A stretch of DNA of 64,000 bases from Rhabdonatronobacter sediminivivens (GCF_013415485.1 NZ_JACBXS010000005.1:1-64000); one strand, 5' to 3'; counted from the stretch's first letter, positions 35,029 to 44,520 are shown. The notes: generated by a model not told the origin, from the letters alone. Made by a program: numbers and translations.

Positions 35029-35397
35029 ATGAAGCATCCCGTTGATATTCACGTTGGCAAGCGTATCCGCCAGCAGCGCTGGGTTCTGGGAATGACCCAG
35101 CAGCAGCTTGCCGATGCTGTCGGGATCAAGTTTCAGCAGATCCAGAAATACGAGACCGGGACCAACCGCGTGTCCGCGTCGCGGCTCTGGGACATCTCCA
35201 ACGCCATGAGCGTGCCGATCTCCTTTTTCTTCGATGGTCTGGAGGTGAGCGATCACAGCAAGACCAACGCAGCCGGCATCGCGCTGGAAAGCAAGGAGGC
35301 CATGGAACTGGTCCGGGCGTTCTATGCCATCCCCGAGCATCAGCGTCGCCGTCTGGTGGACCTGGCGCGGGTGCTGGGCAGCACTGACGCGGCCTGA
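35029..35397 (+). CDS. Small XRE-family helix-turn-helix regulator
   Basis: A 122-residue DNA-binding protein. The HTH_3 domain spans ~10-66, with recognition helix region VGIKFQQIQKYETG. A helical C-terminal segment (~85-118) probably serves for dimerisation. It resembles the short Cro/CI-type regulators found widely in alphaproteobacteria. GGTGAGG lies before the ATG. Target genes are unknown; the palindromes 320-370 bp upstream could be its site or that of another regulator. Confidence 0.88.
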   Translation: MKHPVDIHVGKRIRQQRWVLGMTQQQLADAVGIKFQQIQKYETGTNRVSASRLWDISNAMSVPISFFFDGLEVSDHSKTNAAGIALESKEAMELVRAFYAIPEHQRRRLVDLARVLGSTDAA

Positions 35398-35485
35398 CGC
35401 CCGGATGCGGCTTCGGGGGCTTCCGGTGGCGCGACGGATCGGCTAGGCAGCGGGGGAGCTTTCCCTGCCGTAACCGGAGTCCCGG

Positions 35486-36304
35486 ATGCCCCTGTCCCGC
35501 CATGACCTTTCCGAGCCCATCCGCCGCCAGTTGATCGACCTTGCCGGGGCGCTGGCCGATGCGGCGCGGGCTCCGACCTTGCAGTATTTCCGCACCTCGG
35601 CACTCAGTATCGACGACAAGGCCGATCCGCAGGGCCGGTTCGACCCTGTGACCGCCGCCGATCGCGCGGCAGAATCGGCGATCCGCGATCATCTGGCCGC
35701 CACCCGCCCCGAAGACGGCATCCTGGGCGAGGAATTTGCCCCGACCTCCGGCACCTCGGGTCTGACCTGGATCATCGACCCCATCGACGGCACCCGTGGT
35801 TACATGAGCGGCACGCCAACCTGGGGCGTGCTGGTCGCGCTGGCAGATGCCGAAGGGCCGTTTCTGGGGGTGATCGACCAGCCCTATATCGGCGAGCGTT
35901 TCATCGGCGGGCTGGGGCAGGCGCAGGTCTCCGGCCCCATGGGCACCGCGCCCCTGCGCTGCCGCCCCGCGCGCGCCCTGGCCGATGCGGTGCTGTTTTC
36001 CACCTTCCCCGAGGTCGGCACCCCCGCCGAGGGCGCCGCCTTTGCCCGCGTCGCCGCACAGGCCCGGCTGACCCGCTATGGCACCGATTGCTACGCCTAT
36101 GCCCTGCTGGCCGCCGGGCAGATCGATCTGGTGATCGAGGCCGGGCTGAAACCCTATGACGTGGCCGCACCCATGGCGGTGATCCATGCCGCCGGAGGGA
36201 TCGTTACCGATTGGCAGGGCGGCGATGCGGCTCCCGGGGGGCAGGTGCTGGCGGCCTCCAGCCCCGAGTTGCACGCCGAGGCCATGGCGCTGCTGAACGC
36301 CTGA
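35486..36304 (+). CDS. hisN: Histidinol-phosphatase, inositol-monophosphatase family
   Basis: Magnesium-dependent phosphatase, 272 aa. Metal-binding motifs are visible: GEEF near residue 78, DPIDGTRGY near 95, and DVAAPM near 225. The FDPVTAADRAAE stretch near 52 is typical of the HisN-type branch in actinobacteria and alphaproteobacteria, which dephosphorylates histidinol phosphate. A myo-inositol-1-phosphatase role is the alternative. CGGAG lies 6 nt before the ATG. It is convergent with kynU, 3 bp between stops. Confidence 0.82.
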   Translation: MPLSRHDLSEPIRRQLIDLAGALADAARAPTLQYFRTSALSIDDKADPQGRFDPVTAADRAAESAIRDHLAATRPEDGILGEEFAPTSGTSGLTWIIDPIDGTRGYMSGTPTWGVLVALADAEGPFLGVIDQPYIGERFIGGLGQAQVSGPMGTAPLRCRPARALADAVLFSTFPEVGTPAEGAAFARVAAQARLTRYGTDCYAYALLAAGQIDLVIEAGLKPYDVAAPMAVIHAAGGIVTDWQGGDAAPGGQVLAASSPELHAEAMALLNA

Positions 36305-36307
36305 ACC

Positions 36308-37504
36308 TCAGGTCACGCGGGCGCGGGTGCGGTAGTCGGGCCGGTCCCATTCGCGCCCGTCCATCACCGCGGCCAGATGCGCAATGGCCGCGTCAACATC
36401 CTGCGCGCGCAGATAGAGCGGCGTGAAGCCGAAGCGCAGGATATCCGGCGCGCGAAAATCGCCGATCACCCCGCGCGCGATCAGCGCCTGCATGATGGCA
36501 TACCCCTCAGGGTGGCGGAAACTGACCTGGCTGCCGCGCTCTGCGGGGTCGCGCGGGGTGGCCAGCTCCAGATCGGGGCAGGCGGCCTCGACGCCGCTGA
36601 TGAAACGGTCCTGCAGCTCCAGCGAACGCGCGCGCACTTCGCCCATGTCCACATGGTCCCATACGTCCAGAGCGGCCTCCAGCGCGGCCATCTGCAGCAC
36701 CGGCGGGGTGCCCACGCGCATCCGCTCCACCCCGCGCGCCGGGCGATAGGTCAGATCGAAGGCAAAGGGTTCCTCATGCCCCAGCCAGCCCGAAAGGGCC
36801 GGGCGCGCGGTCTCGGCATGGCGGGGGGCGACATAGATGAAGGCCGGGCCGCCGGGGCCCGCGTTCAGATACTTGTAGGTGCAGCCCACGGCGAAATCGG
36901 CGCCCGTTCCTGCCACATCCACCGCAAAGGCCCCGGCGGAATGGGCCAGGTCCCAGACCACCAGCGCCCCCGCGGCATGGGCGCGCCGGGTCAGCGCGGC
37001 CATGTCATGGCGCCGGCCCGTGCGGTAATCCACCTCGGTCAGCATCAGCACCGCGACCGAGCCGTCAATGGCCTCTTCCACATCGGCGGGCGGGACGGTG
37101 CGCAGCTCATATCCATCGCCCAGGGTGCGGCACAGCCCCTCGGCCATATAGAGGTCGGTGGGAAAGTTGCCGGTATCCGACAGGATCACGCGGCGCCCGG
37201 GCATCATCTCCAGCGCCGAGGCCAGCGCCTGATAGACCTTGATCGACAGCGTGTCGCCCAGCACCACATGCCCCGGTTCGGCCCCGATCAGCTGCCCGAT
37301 CCGGTCGCCGATCCGGCTGGGCATCTCCATCCACCCGGCGCGATTCCAGCCTGTGATGACCATCTTGCCCCATTCCTGGGTCATCACCTGGCCCACACGG
37401 GCGCTTGCGGCACGGGGCAGCGGACCAAGCGAGTTGCCGTCCAGATAGATCACGCCCTCGGGCAGGTCGAACAGGGCGCGGGTGGCATCAAAATCGGTGG
37501 GCAT
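36308..37504 (-). CDS. kynU: Kynureninase
   Basis: PLP-dependent hydrolase that cleaves kynurenine to anthranilate and alanine, 398 aa. The motif YLDGNSLGPLP near residue 20 and the PLP-lysine region TYKYLNAGPGGPAF near residue 222 are diagnostic. The cofactor-binding DLAHSAGA segment lies near 197. The ATG at 37504 (MPTDFDATR) matches the family N-terminus. Tryptophan dioxygenase and formamidase genes are not in the window, so the gene is detached from the rest of the pathway. Confidence 0.94.
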   Translation of the reverse strand: MPTDFDATRALFDLPEGVIYLDGNSLGPLPRAASARVGQVMTQEWGKMVITGWNRAGWMEMPSRIGDRIGQLIGAEPGHVVLGDTLSIKVYQALASALEMMPGRRVILSDTGNFPTDLYMAEGLCRTLGDGYELRTVPPADVEEAIDGSVAVLMLTEVDYRTGRRHDMAALTRRAHAAGALVVWDLAHSAGAFAVDVAGTGADFAVGCTYKYLNAGPGGPAFIYVAPRHAETARPALSGWLGHEEPFAFDLTYRPARGVERMRVGTPPVLQMAALEAALDVWDHVDMGEVRARSLELQDRFISGVEAACPDLELATPRDPAERGSQVSFRHPEGYAIMQALIARGVIGDFRAPDILRFGFTPLYLRAQDVDAAIAHLAAVMDGREWDRPDYRTRARVT

Positions 37505-37538
37505 GGGCTGGGCTCCGCACAAGGGGTATGCGGCCGTT

Positions 37539-38285
37539 TTACCACCGCGCCCCGGCAAGGGAACCCCCCGGCAGTGCCGCGCGCCAGATGGCCCAGCCCA
37601 TGGCCAGAGTTCCCGCCCCCGCCGCCAGGGCGACCACAGGCGTGTCACCCAGGTTCGCCACCAGCACACCCACCAAGGCCCAGATCACCGTCAGCCCATA
37701 CAGCGCCGAGCGTCCCAGCCGCAACTGCACGCCCACCCCGATGGCCAGCGCCAGCGCCAGAGACAGCAGCGCCGCTGCCACCGGGCCGGTCACGCCAAAG
37801 CCCGCCAGCATCAACCCAACCGAGACGCAGCTGGCCGCCGTCAGCCAGCCCGCATAGATGGCCACCGGCGCCGCGCCCAGCCAGCGCGCCAGTCCGTCGC
37901 CCTGCGGCACCCGCCACAGCGCGGCCAATGCACCGGCCAGCATGATCCAGATCAGCACCGTGGCCCAGACCGCCGATGCGTTCGCCACCGCGATCCAGCC
38001 GCTGCCCACGCCCAGGCTGATGATCAACGCTGCGCGCGGCGCGTCCCATGCCGGGTCCGCGCGCCGCGCCAGCAAGCCGGTCACCGCCAGCGCAATCAGC
38101 CACAGATAGATCAACCCCCAGATGCCAAAGGCATAGCCCGCAGGCTGCACCGGCGGATTGCGCTGCGGGTTGGGGAACAGGTCCGGGTCGAACCCGCTGA
38201 ACCCGTCGGTCAGATAGGGCGAGACCACGAAGGCCAGTATCACCAGCAGCACTAGTGCCGCGCGCAGGGACGCCATAGAGATCAT
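37539..38285 (-). CDS. TspO/MBR-like tryptophan-rich membrane protein
   Basis: About 248 aa with 7-8 hydrophobic segments. The PAGYAFGIWGLIYLW stretch near residue 50 resembles the PxxxFxxxWxxLY motif of TspO/MBR relatives, but the protein is longer than classic TspO (~160 aa). Several ATGs lie together at the start; 38285 has GAAGG at the best distance. The ligand is unknown. It lies 34 nt upstream of kynU on the same strand and may share its transcript. Confidence 0.7.
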   Translation of the reverse strand: MISMASLRAALVLLVILAFVVSPYLTDGFSGFDPDLFPNPQRNPPVQPAGYAFGIWGLIYLWLIALAVTGLLARRADPAWDAPRAALIISLGVGSGWIAVANASAVWATVLIWIMLAGALAALWRVPQGDGLARWLGAAPVAIYAGWLTAASCVSVGLMLAGFGVTGPVAAALLSLALALAIGVGVQLRLGRSALYGLTVIWALVGVLVANLGDTPVVALAAGAGTLAMGWAIWRAALPGGSLAGARW

Positions 38286-38344
38286 CGCCATCATCCTTCT
38301 GCCACATGCTTATCGCCAACACGCACCCGCCGCCAGGGTTCCCC

Positions 38345-38369
38345 CTGCCCATGCCCTTTGCATGGGCAG
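38345..38369. terminator. Perfect 10-bp hairpin
   Basis: CTGCCCATGC and GCATGGGCAG pair around a CCTTT loop. It abuts the G-quadruplex hairpin repeat and lies downstream of the DUF1638 gene, so together they may end its transcript. Confidence 0.4.
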
Positions 38370-38419
38370 CGCCCCCGAGGCGCGCGTTGGGTGGGTGGGT
38401 GGGCGCGGCTCGGGGGCGC
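38369..38419. repeat. Hairpin repeat with G-quadruplex loop, copy 2
   Basis: An 11-bp perfect stem (GCGCCCCCGAG at 38369-38379, CTCGGGGGCGC at 38409-38419) encloses GGGTGGGTGGGTGGG at 38389-38403. It is the inverted counterpart of 30044-30092. The stem differs from that copy by one compensatory base-pair exchange (A-T to C-G). Confidence 0.8.
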
Positions 38420-38442
38420 TTTATCGCCGCCACAGGTCCCGC

Positions 38443-39078
38443 TCAGGCCTGCGCCGCCAGTGCGCCTGCCAGATCGCCATATCCGGTGAGGCGCCTCTCA
38501 TAGGCCAGCCCCAGCCGCGCGGCGCAATCATGCGCGCGGCGGTCCAGATCCGGATCATCGGTCTGGGCCAGATAGACCAGCTTTTCATAATTGCCGAACA
38601 TCATCGGGATCAGCTCGGGATGGCGGTCGAAACCCATGGCTTTCCAGACAAAGGCATCGAACTGCCGCACCAGGAAATCGGTCAGATAGAAGGCAGTGAT
38701 CTCCGAGTCCGCATGGGCGTCAAACCGCTCCACCCCCTCGAAGAAGGCATAGCAATGCGGCCCCGCCACCATGTCCACCCCCAGCGCCGCGCAGCGGGCC
38801 TGCAACAGCCCGCCGGTGCCGCAATCGGCATAGACGACGAAAATGCGGGCATAGCGGTCACGGAACCGCGCCACCGCCGCCTCGACGGCATCGGGGATGC
38901 GCTCCGGCCACAGATGCAGGTTCGCAGGCAGGCAATGCAGGTCCATATGATCCCAGCCATTTGCGGCCTTCAGCGCCAGGATCTCGCGCGCCAGCGCGCC
39001 GCAGGCCAGCAGCAGAACCCGCCCGCCCGCGCGCGCGTCCAGCCCGGTTTCCGTCAGCACCTTGTCGTCAATGCTCAT
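38443..39078 (-). CDS. DUF1638 domain-containing protein
   Basis: A 211-residue cytoplasmic protein with PF07796 features: LLACGALAREIL near residue 22, DLHCLPANLHLWPERIP near 43, YADCGTGG near 80, and GPHCYAFFEG near 103. It has several conserved cysteines that could bind a metal or cofactor. Function is not established. The start overlaps the mazG stop (ATGA), so it is translationally coupled to mazG. Confidence 0.82.
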   Translation of the reverse strand: MSIDDKVLTETGLDARAGGRVLLLACGALAREILALKAANGWDHMDLHCLPANLHLWPERIPDAVEAAVARFRDRYARIFVVYADCGTGGLLQARCAALGVDMVAGPHCYAFFEGVERFDAHADSEITAFYLTDFLVRQFDAFVWKAMGFDRHPELIPMMFGNYEKLVYLAQTDDPDLDRRAHDCAARLGLAYERRLTGYGDLAGALAAQA

Positions 39079-39887
39079 GCCTTGCGCTCCGCAGCCTTCG
39101 CCGCATTCCACAATGCATCCATTTCGGCCAGATCGCTGTCCTGCGGGCGACGTCCCGCGTCCGCCAGCGCCGCTTCGATGAACCGGAAGCGGCGGGTGAA
39201 CTTGGCATTGGCCCCGCGCAGGGCCGCTTCGGGGTCCACATCCAGATGCCGCGCCAGATTGGCCATGACGAACAGCAGATCGCCGAATTCCTCGGCCACC
39301 TTCTCGGCGGGCAGGCTGTCGCGCGCCTCGACCAGCTCGCGCGTTTCCTCGGCGATCTTGTCCAGCACCTGGCCCGCATCGGGCCAGTCAAACCCCACCC
39401 GCGCCGCGCGTTTCTGCAGCTTCACCGCCCGCATCAGCGCCGGAAGGCCCAGCGCCACATCATCCAGCACGCCGCCCGCCCCGCGCCGGGCGCGCTCGGT
39501 TTCCTTCACCCGCTCCCAGTCGCGGGTCTGCTGCGCCGCGCTCTTGTCGCGCGATTCGGTGCCGAACACATGCGGGTGGCGCGCAACCATCTTGTCACCG
39601 ATCCCGCGGGCGATCTCGTCAAAGCCGAAATGCCCGGCGTCCTCGGCCATCTGGGCATGATAGACCACCTGCAGCAGCAGATCGCCCAGCTCGGCGCGCA
39701 GCTCCGGCCAGTCCTGGCGCTCGATCGCGTCGGCGACCTCGTAGGCTTCCTCGATCGTGTAGGGCGCGATCGAGGCGAAATCCTGTTCGATATCCCAGGG
39801 GCAGCCGGTTTCCGGGTCCCGCAGGGCGCGCATGATGGCGCGCAGCCGGGTCATGGGGTCGGCGGCGAAAATCCCTGCATCCTCCAT
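39075..39887 (-). CDS. mazG: Nucleoside triphosphate pyrophosphohydrolase
   Basis: Hydrolyses NTPs to NMP and pyrophosphate and helps limit aberrant nucleotides. The 270-residue protein has the two tandem MazG domains of the family: TIEEAYEVADAI with ELGDLLLQVVYHA (~45-85), and EETRELVEA with EFGDLLFVMANLAR (~180-220). The ATG at 39887 follows a GGGGG run by 8 nt; the open frame beyond it is antisense to the M20 gene. It is followed by DUF1638 in one unit. Confidence 0.94.
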   Translation of the reverse strand: MEDAGIFAADPMTRLRAIMRALRDPETGCPWDIEQDFASIAPYTIEEAYEVADAIERQDWPELRAELGDLLLQVVYHAQMAEDAGHFGFDEIARGIGDKMVARHPHVFGTESRDKSAAQQTRDWERVKETERARRGAGGVLDDVALGLPALMRAVKLQKRAARVGFDWPDAGQVLDKIAEETRELVEARDSLPAEKVAEEFGDLLFVMANLARHLDVDPEAALRGANAKFTRRFRFIEAALADAGRRPQDSDLAEMDALWNAAKAAERKA

Positions 39888-39953
39888 TGAACTTGCCCCC
39901 GGATAGGTCCAACACTGCCCCCCGTATCCTTCATGCCCGCCCCGGAGTCCACC

Positions 39954-41120
39954 ATGCCCGTGATCAACCGCATTGCCGAATTTGCCCCCCAGATGGCCGA
40001 ATGGCGCCGCCACCTGCATCAGCACCCGGAACTGGCCTTTGACTGCCACCAGACGGCGGCCTTCGTGGCCGAGCTCCTGCGCGAATTTGGCGTGGATGAG
40101 CTGCACGAGGGGATCGCCACCTCGGGGCTGGTGGCGATCATCAACGGGCAGGGGGATGGCCCCACCATCGGGCTGCGCGCCGATATGGACGCCCTGCCGA
40201 TCCACGAGGCCACGGGCGCGCCCCATGCCTCGACCGTGCCGGGCAAGATGCATGCCTGCGGCCATGACGGCCATACCACCATGCTGCTGGGCGCCGCGCG
40301 CTACCTGGCCGAAACGCGCAATTTCGCGGGCCGCGTGGCCCTGATCTTCCAGCCGGCCGAGGAAGACGGCGGCGGTGCCGGCGTCATGTGCGACGAAGGC
40401 ATGATCGAGCGTTTCGACATTGCGCAGGTCTACGCGCTGCACACCTTTTCCGGGGCGCCGGTGGGCCGCTTCATGGGTTGCGCGGGGCCGATGCTGGCGG
40501 CGGTGGACACGCTGACCGTGCGCATCACCGGACGCGGCGGGCACGGCGCCCACCCCGAAGATTGCGCCGATCCGGTGGCGGCCATCGTCGCCATGGTCGG
40601 CGCGCTGCAGACCATCGCCAGCCGCAACCGCAAGGGGACGGATGCGCTGGTGCTGTCGGTCACGCAGATGGAGGCCGGGGCCGATGGTGCCGACAACATC
40701 ATCCCCGAAACCGGCTGGTTCCGCGCCACCGTGCGCACCTATGACCCGGCCGTGCAGGACATGGTCGAACGCCGCGCGCAGGAGATCATCACCGGCATTG
40801 CCGCCGCCATGGGGGTAGAGGCGCATGTGGAGTATGAACGCGGCTACCCCGCCACCGTCAACGACCCCGATGCAACCGCCCATGCGCTGGCCACCGGCCG
40901 CGCCGTCAGCGGCGACAGCGATGCCTGTGAACCGGTGATGGGGGCCGAGGATTTTTCCTACATGCTGCAAAAGCGCCCCGGCAGCTATCTGTTCCTGGGC
41001 CAAGGCGACGGCCCGCCGGTGCATCACCCGAAATTCGACTTCAATGATGATGCCACGCCCTATGGGGCCAGCTGGTTCGCGCGCATGGTGGAGACCCTGC
41101 AGCCCCGCGCAGGGGGCTGA
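39954..41120 (+). CDS. M20-family amidohydrolase (hippurate hydrolase type)
   Basis: Metal-dependent hydrolase of N-acyl amino acids or peptides, 388 aa. Metal ligands occur in MHACGHDGHTTM near residue 100, EDGGGAG near 137 and in HTFSGAP near 163. A lid/dimerisation domain lies at ~185-295. The ATG at 39954 has GGAG 6 nt upstream and is preferred to one seven codons earlier. The specific substrate is not evident. It is divergent from mazG. Confidence 0.9.
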   Translation: MPVINRIAEFAPQMAEWRRHLHQHPELAFDCHQTAAFVAELLREFGVDELHEGIATSGLVAIINGQGDGPTIGLRADMDALPIHEATGAPHASTVPGKMHACGHDGHTTMLLGAARYLAETRNFAGRVALIFQPAEEDGGGAGVMCDEGMIERFDIAQVYALHTFSGAPVGRFMGCAGPMLAAVDTLTVRITGRGGHGAHPEDCADPVAAIVAMVGALQTIASRNRKGTDALVLSVTQMEAGADGADNIIPETGWFRATVRTYDPAVQDMVERRAQEIITGIAAAMGVEAHVEYERGYPATVNDPDATAHALATGRAVSGDSDACEPVMGAEDFSYMLQKRPGSYLFLGQGDGPPVHHPKFDFNDDATPYGASWFARMVETLQPRAGG

Positions 41121-41141
41121 GGCGGCGCCTGCCGCGGGGCC

Positions 41142-42197
41142 TCAGTTCTCGGGCGCGGGTTTGCGGCTGCGCCCGGCGCCGGGGGCGGTGGTTCCGGCGC
41201 TGCTATCGTGGGTGCCGCGCTCTCGGTAGGGGGTAGTGTTGTATTGCGCGCGGTAGCATTTGGAAAAATGTGACGGCGAGGTGAAGCCCGAGGCCAGCGC
41301 CACATTGATCACGCTCATATCCGTCTGCATCAGCAGATTGCGCGCGCGGGCCAGCCGCAACTCCATGTAATACCGCTTGGGGCTGCGGTTCAGATAGCGG
41401 CGGAACAGGCGCTCCAGTTGCCGGGTGGACATGCCGACCTGCAGCGCCAGATCGGCGGGGCTGATCGGGTCTTCGATATGGGATTCCATGATCTCGATCA
41501 CGCGGCCCAGCTTGGGGTGGCGCACGCCGATGCGCGTGGGGATGGACAGCCGCTGCGTGTCACGGTTGGTGCGGATGGCCGAATAGATCAACTGATCCGC
41601 CACGCTGTTTGCCAGGTCCTTGCCATGGTGATCGGCGATCAGGGTCAGGATCAGGTCCAGCGAGGCCGTCCCCCCCGCGCTGGTCATGCGGTTGCCATCG
41701 ATCACAAAGACGGTCTTGTTCAGGGCGACCTCGTCGAATTCCTCGGCAAAGCCGTCATGGTTTTCCCAATGGATGGTCGCTTCACGCCCGTCCAGCAGCC
41801 CCGCGCGCGCCAGCGCATGGGCCCCGGTGCAGATACCCGCCATGCTGACCCCGTGCCGGGCCTGGCGGCGCAGCCAGTTGATGATCGCGGGCGTTGTGGC
41901 GCGCTGGATATCGATCCCGCCGCAGACAACGATGATGCTGTCATGGTCCACATCTTGCAGCCCCTGATCGAGCGCAAAGCGGGTGCGGTTGGAACATTCG
42001 GCAAAGCCGCCCGATTCGCCCACCAGCCGCCATGTGTAGAGCGTGCGCCCCGCAGCGCGATTGGCCAGGCGCAGCGGCTCCAACGCCGAGGCAAAGGCCA
42101 GCATCGAAAACCGGTCCAGCAGCAGGAAAACAAACTGCCGGGCGCCGGCGTCCTCGCGGCGGTCGGGCAGGGGGCGTCGGGTGGAAGGTCTGGTCAT
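41142..42197 (-). CDS. GlxA-family transcriptional regulator (DJ-1/PfpI plus AraC HTH)
   Basis: A 351-residue regulator. The N-terminal DJ-1/PfpI-like domain (~20-190) contains the CTGAHALARAGLLDG nucleophile-elbow-like segment near residue 124. A C-terminal AraC double HTH (~220-315) contains LALQVGMSTRQLERLFRR. This architecture is that of GbdR, CdhR and related activators of betaine, carnitine or arginine catabolism. The ATG at 42197 begins just past an AGG; the longer frame is probably untranslated. It is followed by no obvious target on its strand, so regulated genes may be elsewhere or include the adjacent MFS carrier. Confidence 0.88.
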   Translation of the reverse strand: MTRPSTRRPLPDRREDAGARQFVFLLLDRFSMLAFASALEPLRLANRAAGRTLYTWRLVGESGGFAECSNRTRFALDQGLQDVDHDSIIVVCGGIDIQRATTPAIINWLRRQARHGVSMAGICTGAHALARAGLLDGREATIHWENHDGFAEEFDEVALNKTVFVIDGNRMTSAGGTASLDLILTLIADHHGKDLANSVADQLIYSAIRTNRDTQRLSIPTRIGVRHPKLGRVIEIMESHIEDPISPADLALQVGMSTRQLERLFRRYLNRSPKRYYMELRLARARNLLMQTDMSVINVALASGFTSPSHFSKCYRAQYNTTPYRERGTHDSSAGTTAPGAGRSRKPAPEN

Positions 42198-42302
42198 GCT
42201 GGGCCTGCAAGCGCGTCTTGACCGATGGACAAAATCAGCTTTTCCGGGCACGTTCAAGCGCAACCGGACGCCGCGCCGTCACGCCCGCGGGAAGCGCCCC
42301 GC

Positions 42303-43544
42303 TCAGGCCGGGCGCAGGTTCATCGCGCGCTCCCGCACCGGCAGATGCACGATGGCCGAAAACAGCCCAACGCCGACACCGACCCACCAGACCAGCGTGT
42401 AGTCGCCATACATGTCATGCAGCGCGCCCCCCAGCCAGACGCCCAGAAAGCTGCCCAACTGATGGCTGAAGAAGACAATGCCATAGAGCGTTCCCATGTA
42501 ACGCAGCCTGTAGATATGCGCGATCAACCCCGAGGTCAGCGGCACCGTCGCCAGCCACAGCGCGCCCATCAGCAGTGAGAACAACAGCACCGACCCCGGC
42601 GTGATGGGCGCCAGGATGAAGGCCGCCGCCACCACCGTGCGCGCCATGTAGATCGATGCCAGAAGGTATTTCTTCGAATACCGTTTGCCCAGCCAGGCCG
42701 CGGTGATGGTGCCGCCGATATTGGCCAGCCCGATGAGCGAGATCGCGACCGCCCCCAGCGCCGAGGTGGTGGTGATCCCGAACCCCGCCAGCATGCCGTC
42801 GGGCGCGATGGGGCCGCACATTTCCGTCACCATCGCGGGGAAATGCGCCGTGACAAACGCCAGTTGGTATCCGCAGGAAAAAAAGCCCAGAAAGATCAGC
42901 GTGAAGCTGGGATCGCGGAACGCCTGTTTCAGCGCCGCGCCCATGCTTTGCTCGATCTCTCCGCGGCTGGCGGGGGCGGGGCTGCGCATCATCGGCAGCG
43001 CCAGCAGCGACAGCAGCACCGCCGCGGCAAAGATCATGAACACCACCTGCCAGCTGTAGACCCCCAGCAGGATTTCCGCCACCGGCGCGCCAAACACCTG
43101 GCCCGCGCTGCCCGCTGCCGTGGCGATGCCCAGCGCAAGGCTGCGATTCTCGTCCGATGCCGTGCGCCCCACCACCGCGAGGATCACGCCGAAGCCAGTG
43201 CCCGCAATGCCGAATCCCACAAGGATTTCCAGCAGCTGATGCGCCCCGGGCGTGACGGCAAAGGCTGACAGAATCAGCCCAGCCGCATAGACCAGCGCCC
43301 CCAGCACAATGGCCCGGCGGTCGCCGAAACGCTCGGCAATCGCGCCGAAGATCGGCTGCCCGATTCCCCAGGCCAGGTTCTGAATGGCGATGGCCAAGGA
43401 GAACTCGGCCCGCAGCCAGCCGAATTCCTCGGCGATGGGGATCTGGAATACGCCGAAACTCGCACGGATGGCAAAGCTGATCATGATGATGACACAGCCG
43501 CCGATCAGCACGGGGGTCATCAGGGGCGCGCGCGACTGCTGCAT
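42303..43544 (-). CDS. MFS transporter
   Basis: Major facilitator carrier of 413 aa with 12 predicted membrane helices. The loop 2-3 motif (IFGAIAERFGDRRAI near residue 66) marks the family. Weak similarity in pattern to oxalate/formate and monocarboxylate carriers is seen. GGAGG lies 4 nt before the ATG. It is upstream of the GlxA-type regulator on the same strand, 105 nt apart, so the two may be functionally related. Substrate unknown. Confidence 0.88.
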   Translation of the reverse strand: MQQSRAPLMTPVLIGGCVIIMISFAIRASFGVFQIPIAEEFGWLRAEFSLAIAIQNLAWGIGQPIFGAIAERFGDRRAIVLGALVYAAGLILSAFAVTPGAHQLLEILVGFGIAGTGFGVILAVVGRTASDENRSLALGIATAAGSAGQVFGAPVAEILLGVYSWQVVFMIFAAAVLLSLLALPMMRSPAPASRGEIEQSMGAALKQAFRDPSFTLIFLGFFSCGYQLAFVTAHFPAMVTEMCGPIAPDGMLAGFGITTTSALGAVAISLIGLANIGGTITAAWLGKRYSKKYLLASIYMARTVVAAAFILAPITPGSVLLFSLLMGALWLATVPLTSGLIAHIYRLRYMGTLYGIVFFSHQLGSFLGVWLGGALHDMYGDYTLVWWVGVGVGLFSAIVHLPVRERAMNLRPA

Positions 43545-43701
43545 GGGGCCTCCGGAGCGAATGACACGTGATTTGAGCAAATCCGCGCCCGGGTCAACTG
43601 CCGCCATGCGCCCTGCGCCGCGCGCGGGAGCGGCCAGGCGCACAACACCCCCCAGATATGCTATGATAGCGCCTTTTCACGTGCGGCGGAGGAGGAGACC
43701 C

Positions 43702-44520
43702 ATGGCGGACGTTTCGCAGGAGCAGTTCCGGGAGATGACACAGGCCGGGCGCGCGCTCTGGTCCAGTGGCGATTTCAACGTGATCGCACGCCAGACGATG
43801 ATGATTGCCGATGACCTGGTCCGCATCGCTGACCCGCGCCCCGGCGCGCGGGTCCTGGACATTGCCTGTGGCAGCGGCAACATCGCACTGATCGCCGCGC
43901 GCCGGTATTGCACTGTCGCCGGTATCGACATTGCCGCAAACCTTGTCGAAACCGCGCGCAGGCGCGCCGCGGCCGAAGGCAGCGACATCGATTTCCGTAC
44001 CGGTGATGCGCAGAACCTGGCGTTCGAGGATGGCACCTTCGATCTGGTGACCTCGGCCTTCGGGATCATGTTCGCCCCCGATCAGCGCCGCGCCGCATCC
44101 GAGGCCCTGCGCGTCACCCGCTCCGGCGGGCGGCTTGTGCTGGCAAACTGGATGCCCGAAGGCTTCGGCCGGGATTTCTTCGGCGCCCACGCCCGCCACG
44201 CGCTCCCGCCCGAGGGCGCCCCCTCACCGCTGGTCTGGGGGACCGAGGCCGGGGTGCGCGACCTGCTGGGCGATGGTGTCCGCGAGCTGCGTTTCCAGCG
44301 CGGCACCGGCTATGCTTTCTTCCGGTCGCTCGATCATGCGATCAGCGTGTTTTCCACGTATTTCGGCCCGACCATACGGGCCCTGCAGGTGGTCGGCCCT
44401 GAAGGCACCGCGGGTTTGAAGGCGGATCTGGCTGCGGCGATTTCCGCGCATGACCGGGCCTCGGATGGCACCATACGGATGCAGACGGATTACATGCTGA
44501 CCATCGCCACCCGCGCCTGA
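43702..44520 (+). CDS. Class I SAM-dependent methyltransferase
   Basis: A 272-residue methyltransferase (Methyltransf_11/25). SAM-binding motif I is VLDIACGSGN near residue 49; motif II region GIDIAANLVETARRR near 73 and TGDAQNLAFEDGTFDLV near 97 follow. GGAGGAGG precedes the ATG. The acceptor is unknown; ubiquinone/menaquinone-type or small-molecule methylation are both possible. It is followed by the GNAT-trpB pair. Confidence 0.87.
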   Translation: MADVSQEQFREMTQAGRALWSSGDFNVIARQTMMIADDLVRIADPRPGARVLDIACGSGNIALIAARRYCTVAGIDIAANLVETARRRAAAEGSDIDFRTGDAQNLAFEDGTFDLVTSAFGIMFAPDQRRAASEALRVTRSGGRLVLANWMPEGFGRDFFGAHARHALPPEGAPSPLVWGTEAGVRDLLGDGVRELRFQRGTGYAFFRSLDHAISVFSTYFGPTIRALQVVGPEGTAGLKADLAAAISAHDRASDGTIRMQTDYMLTIATRA

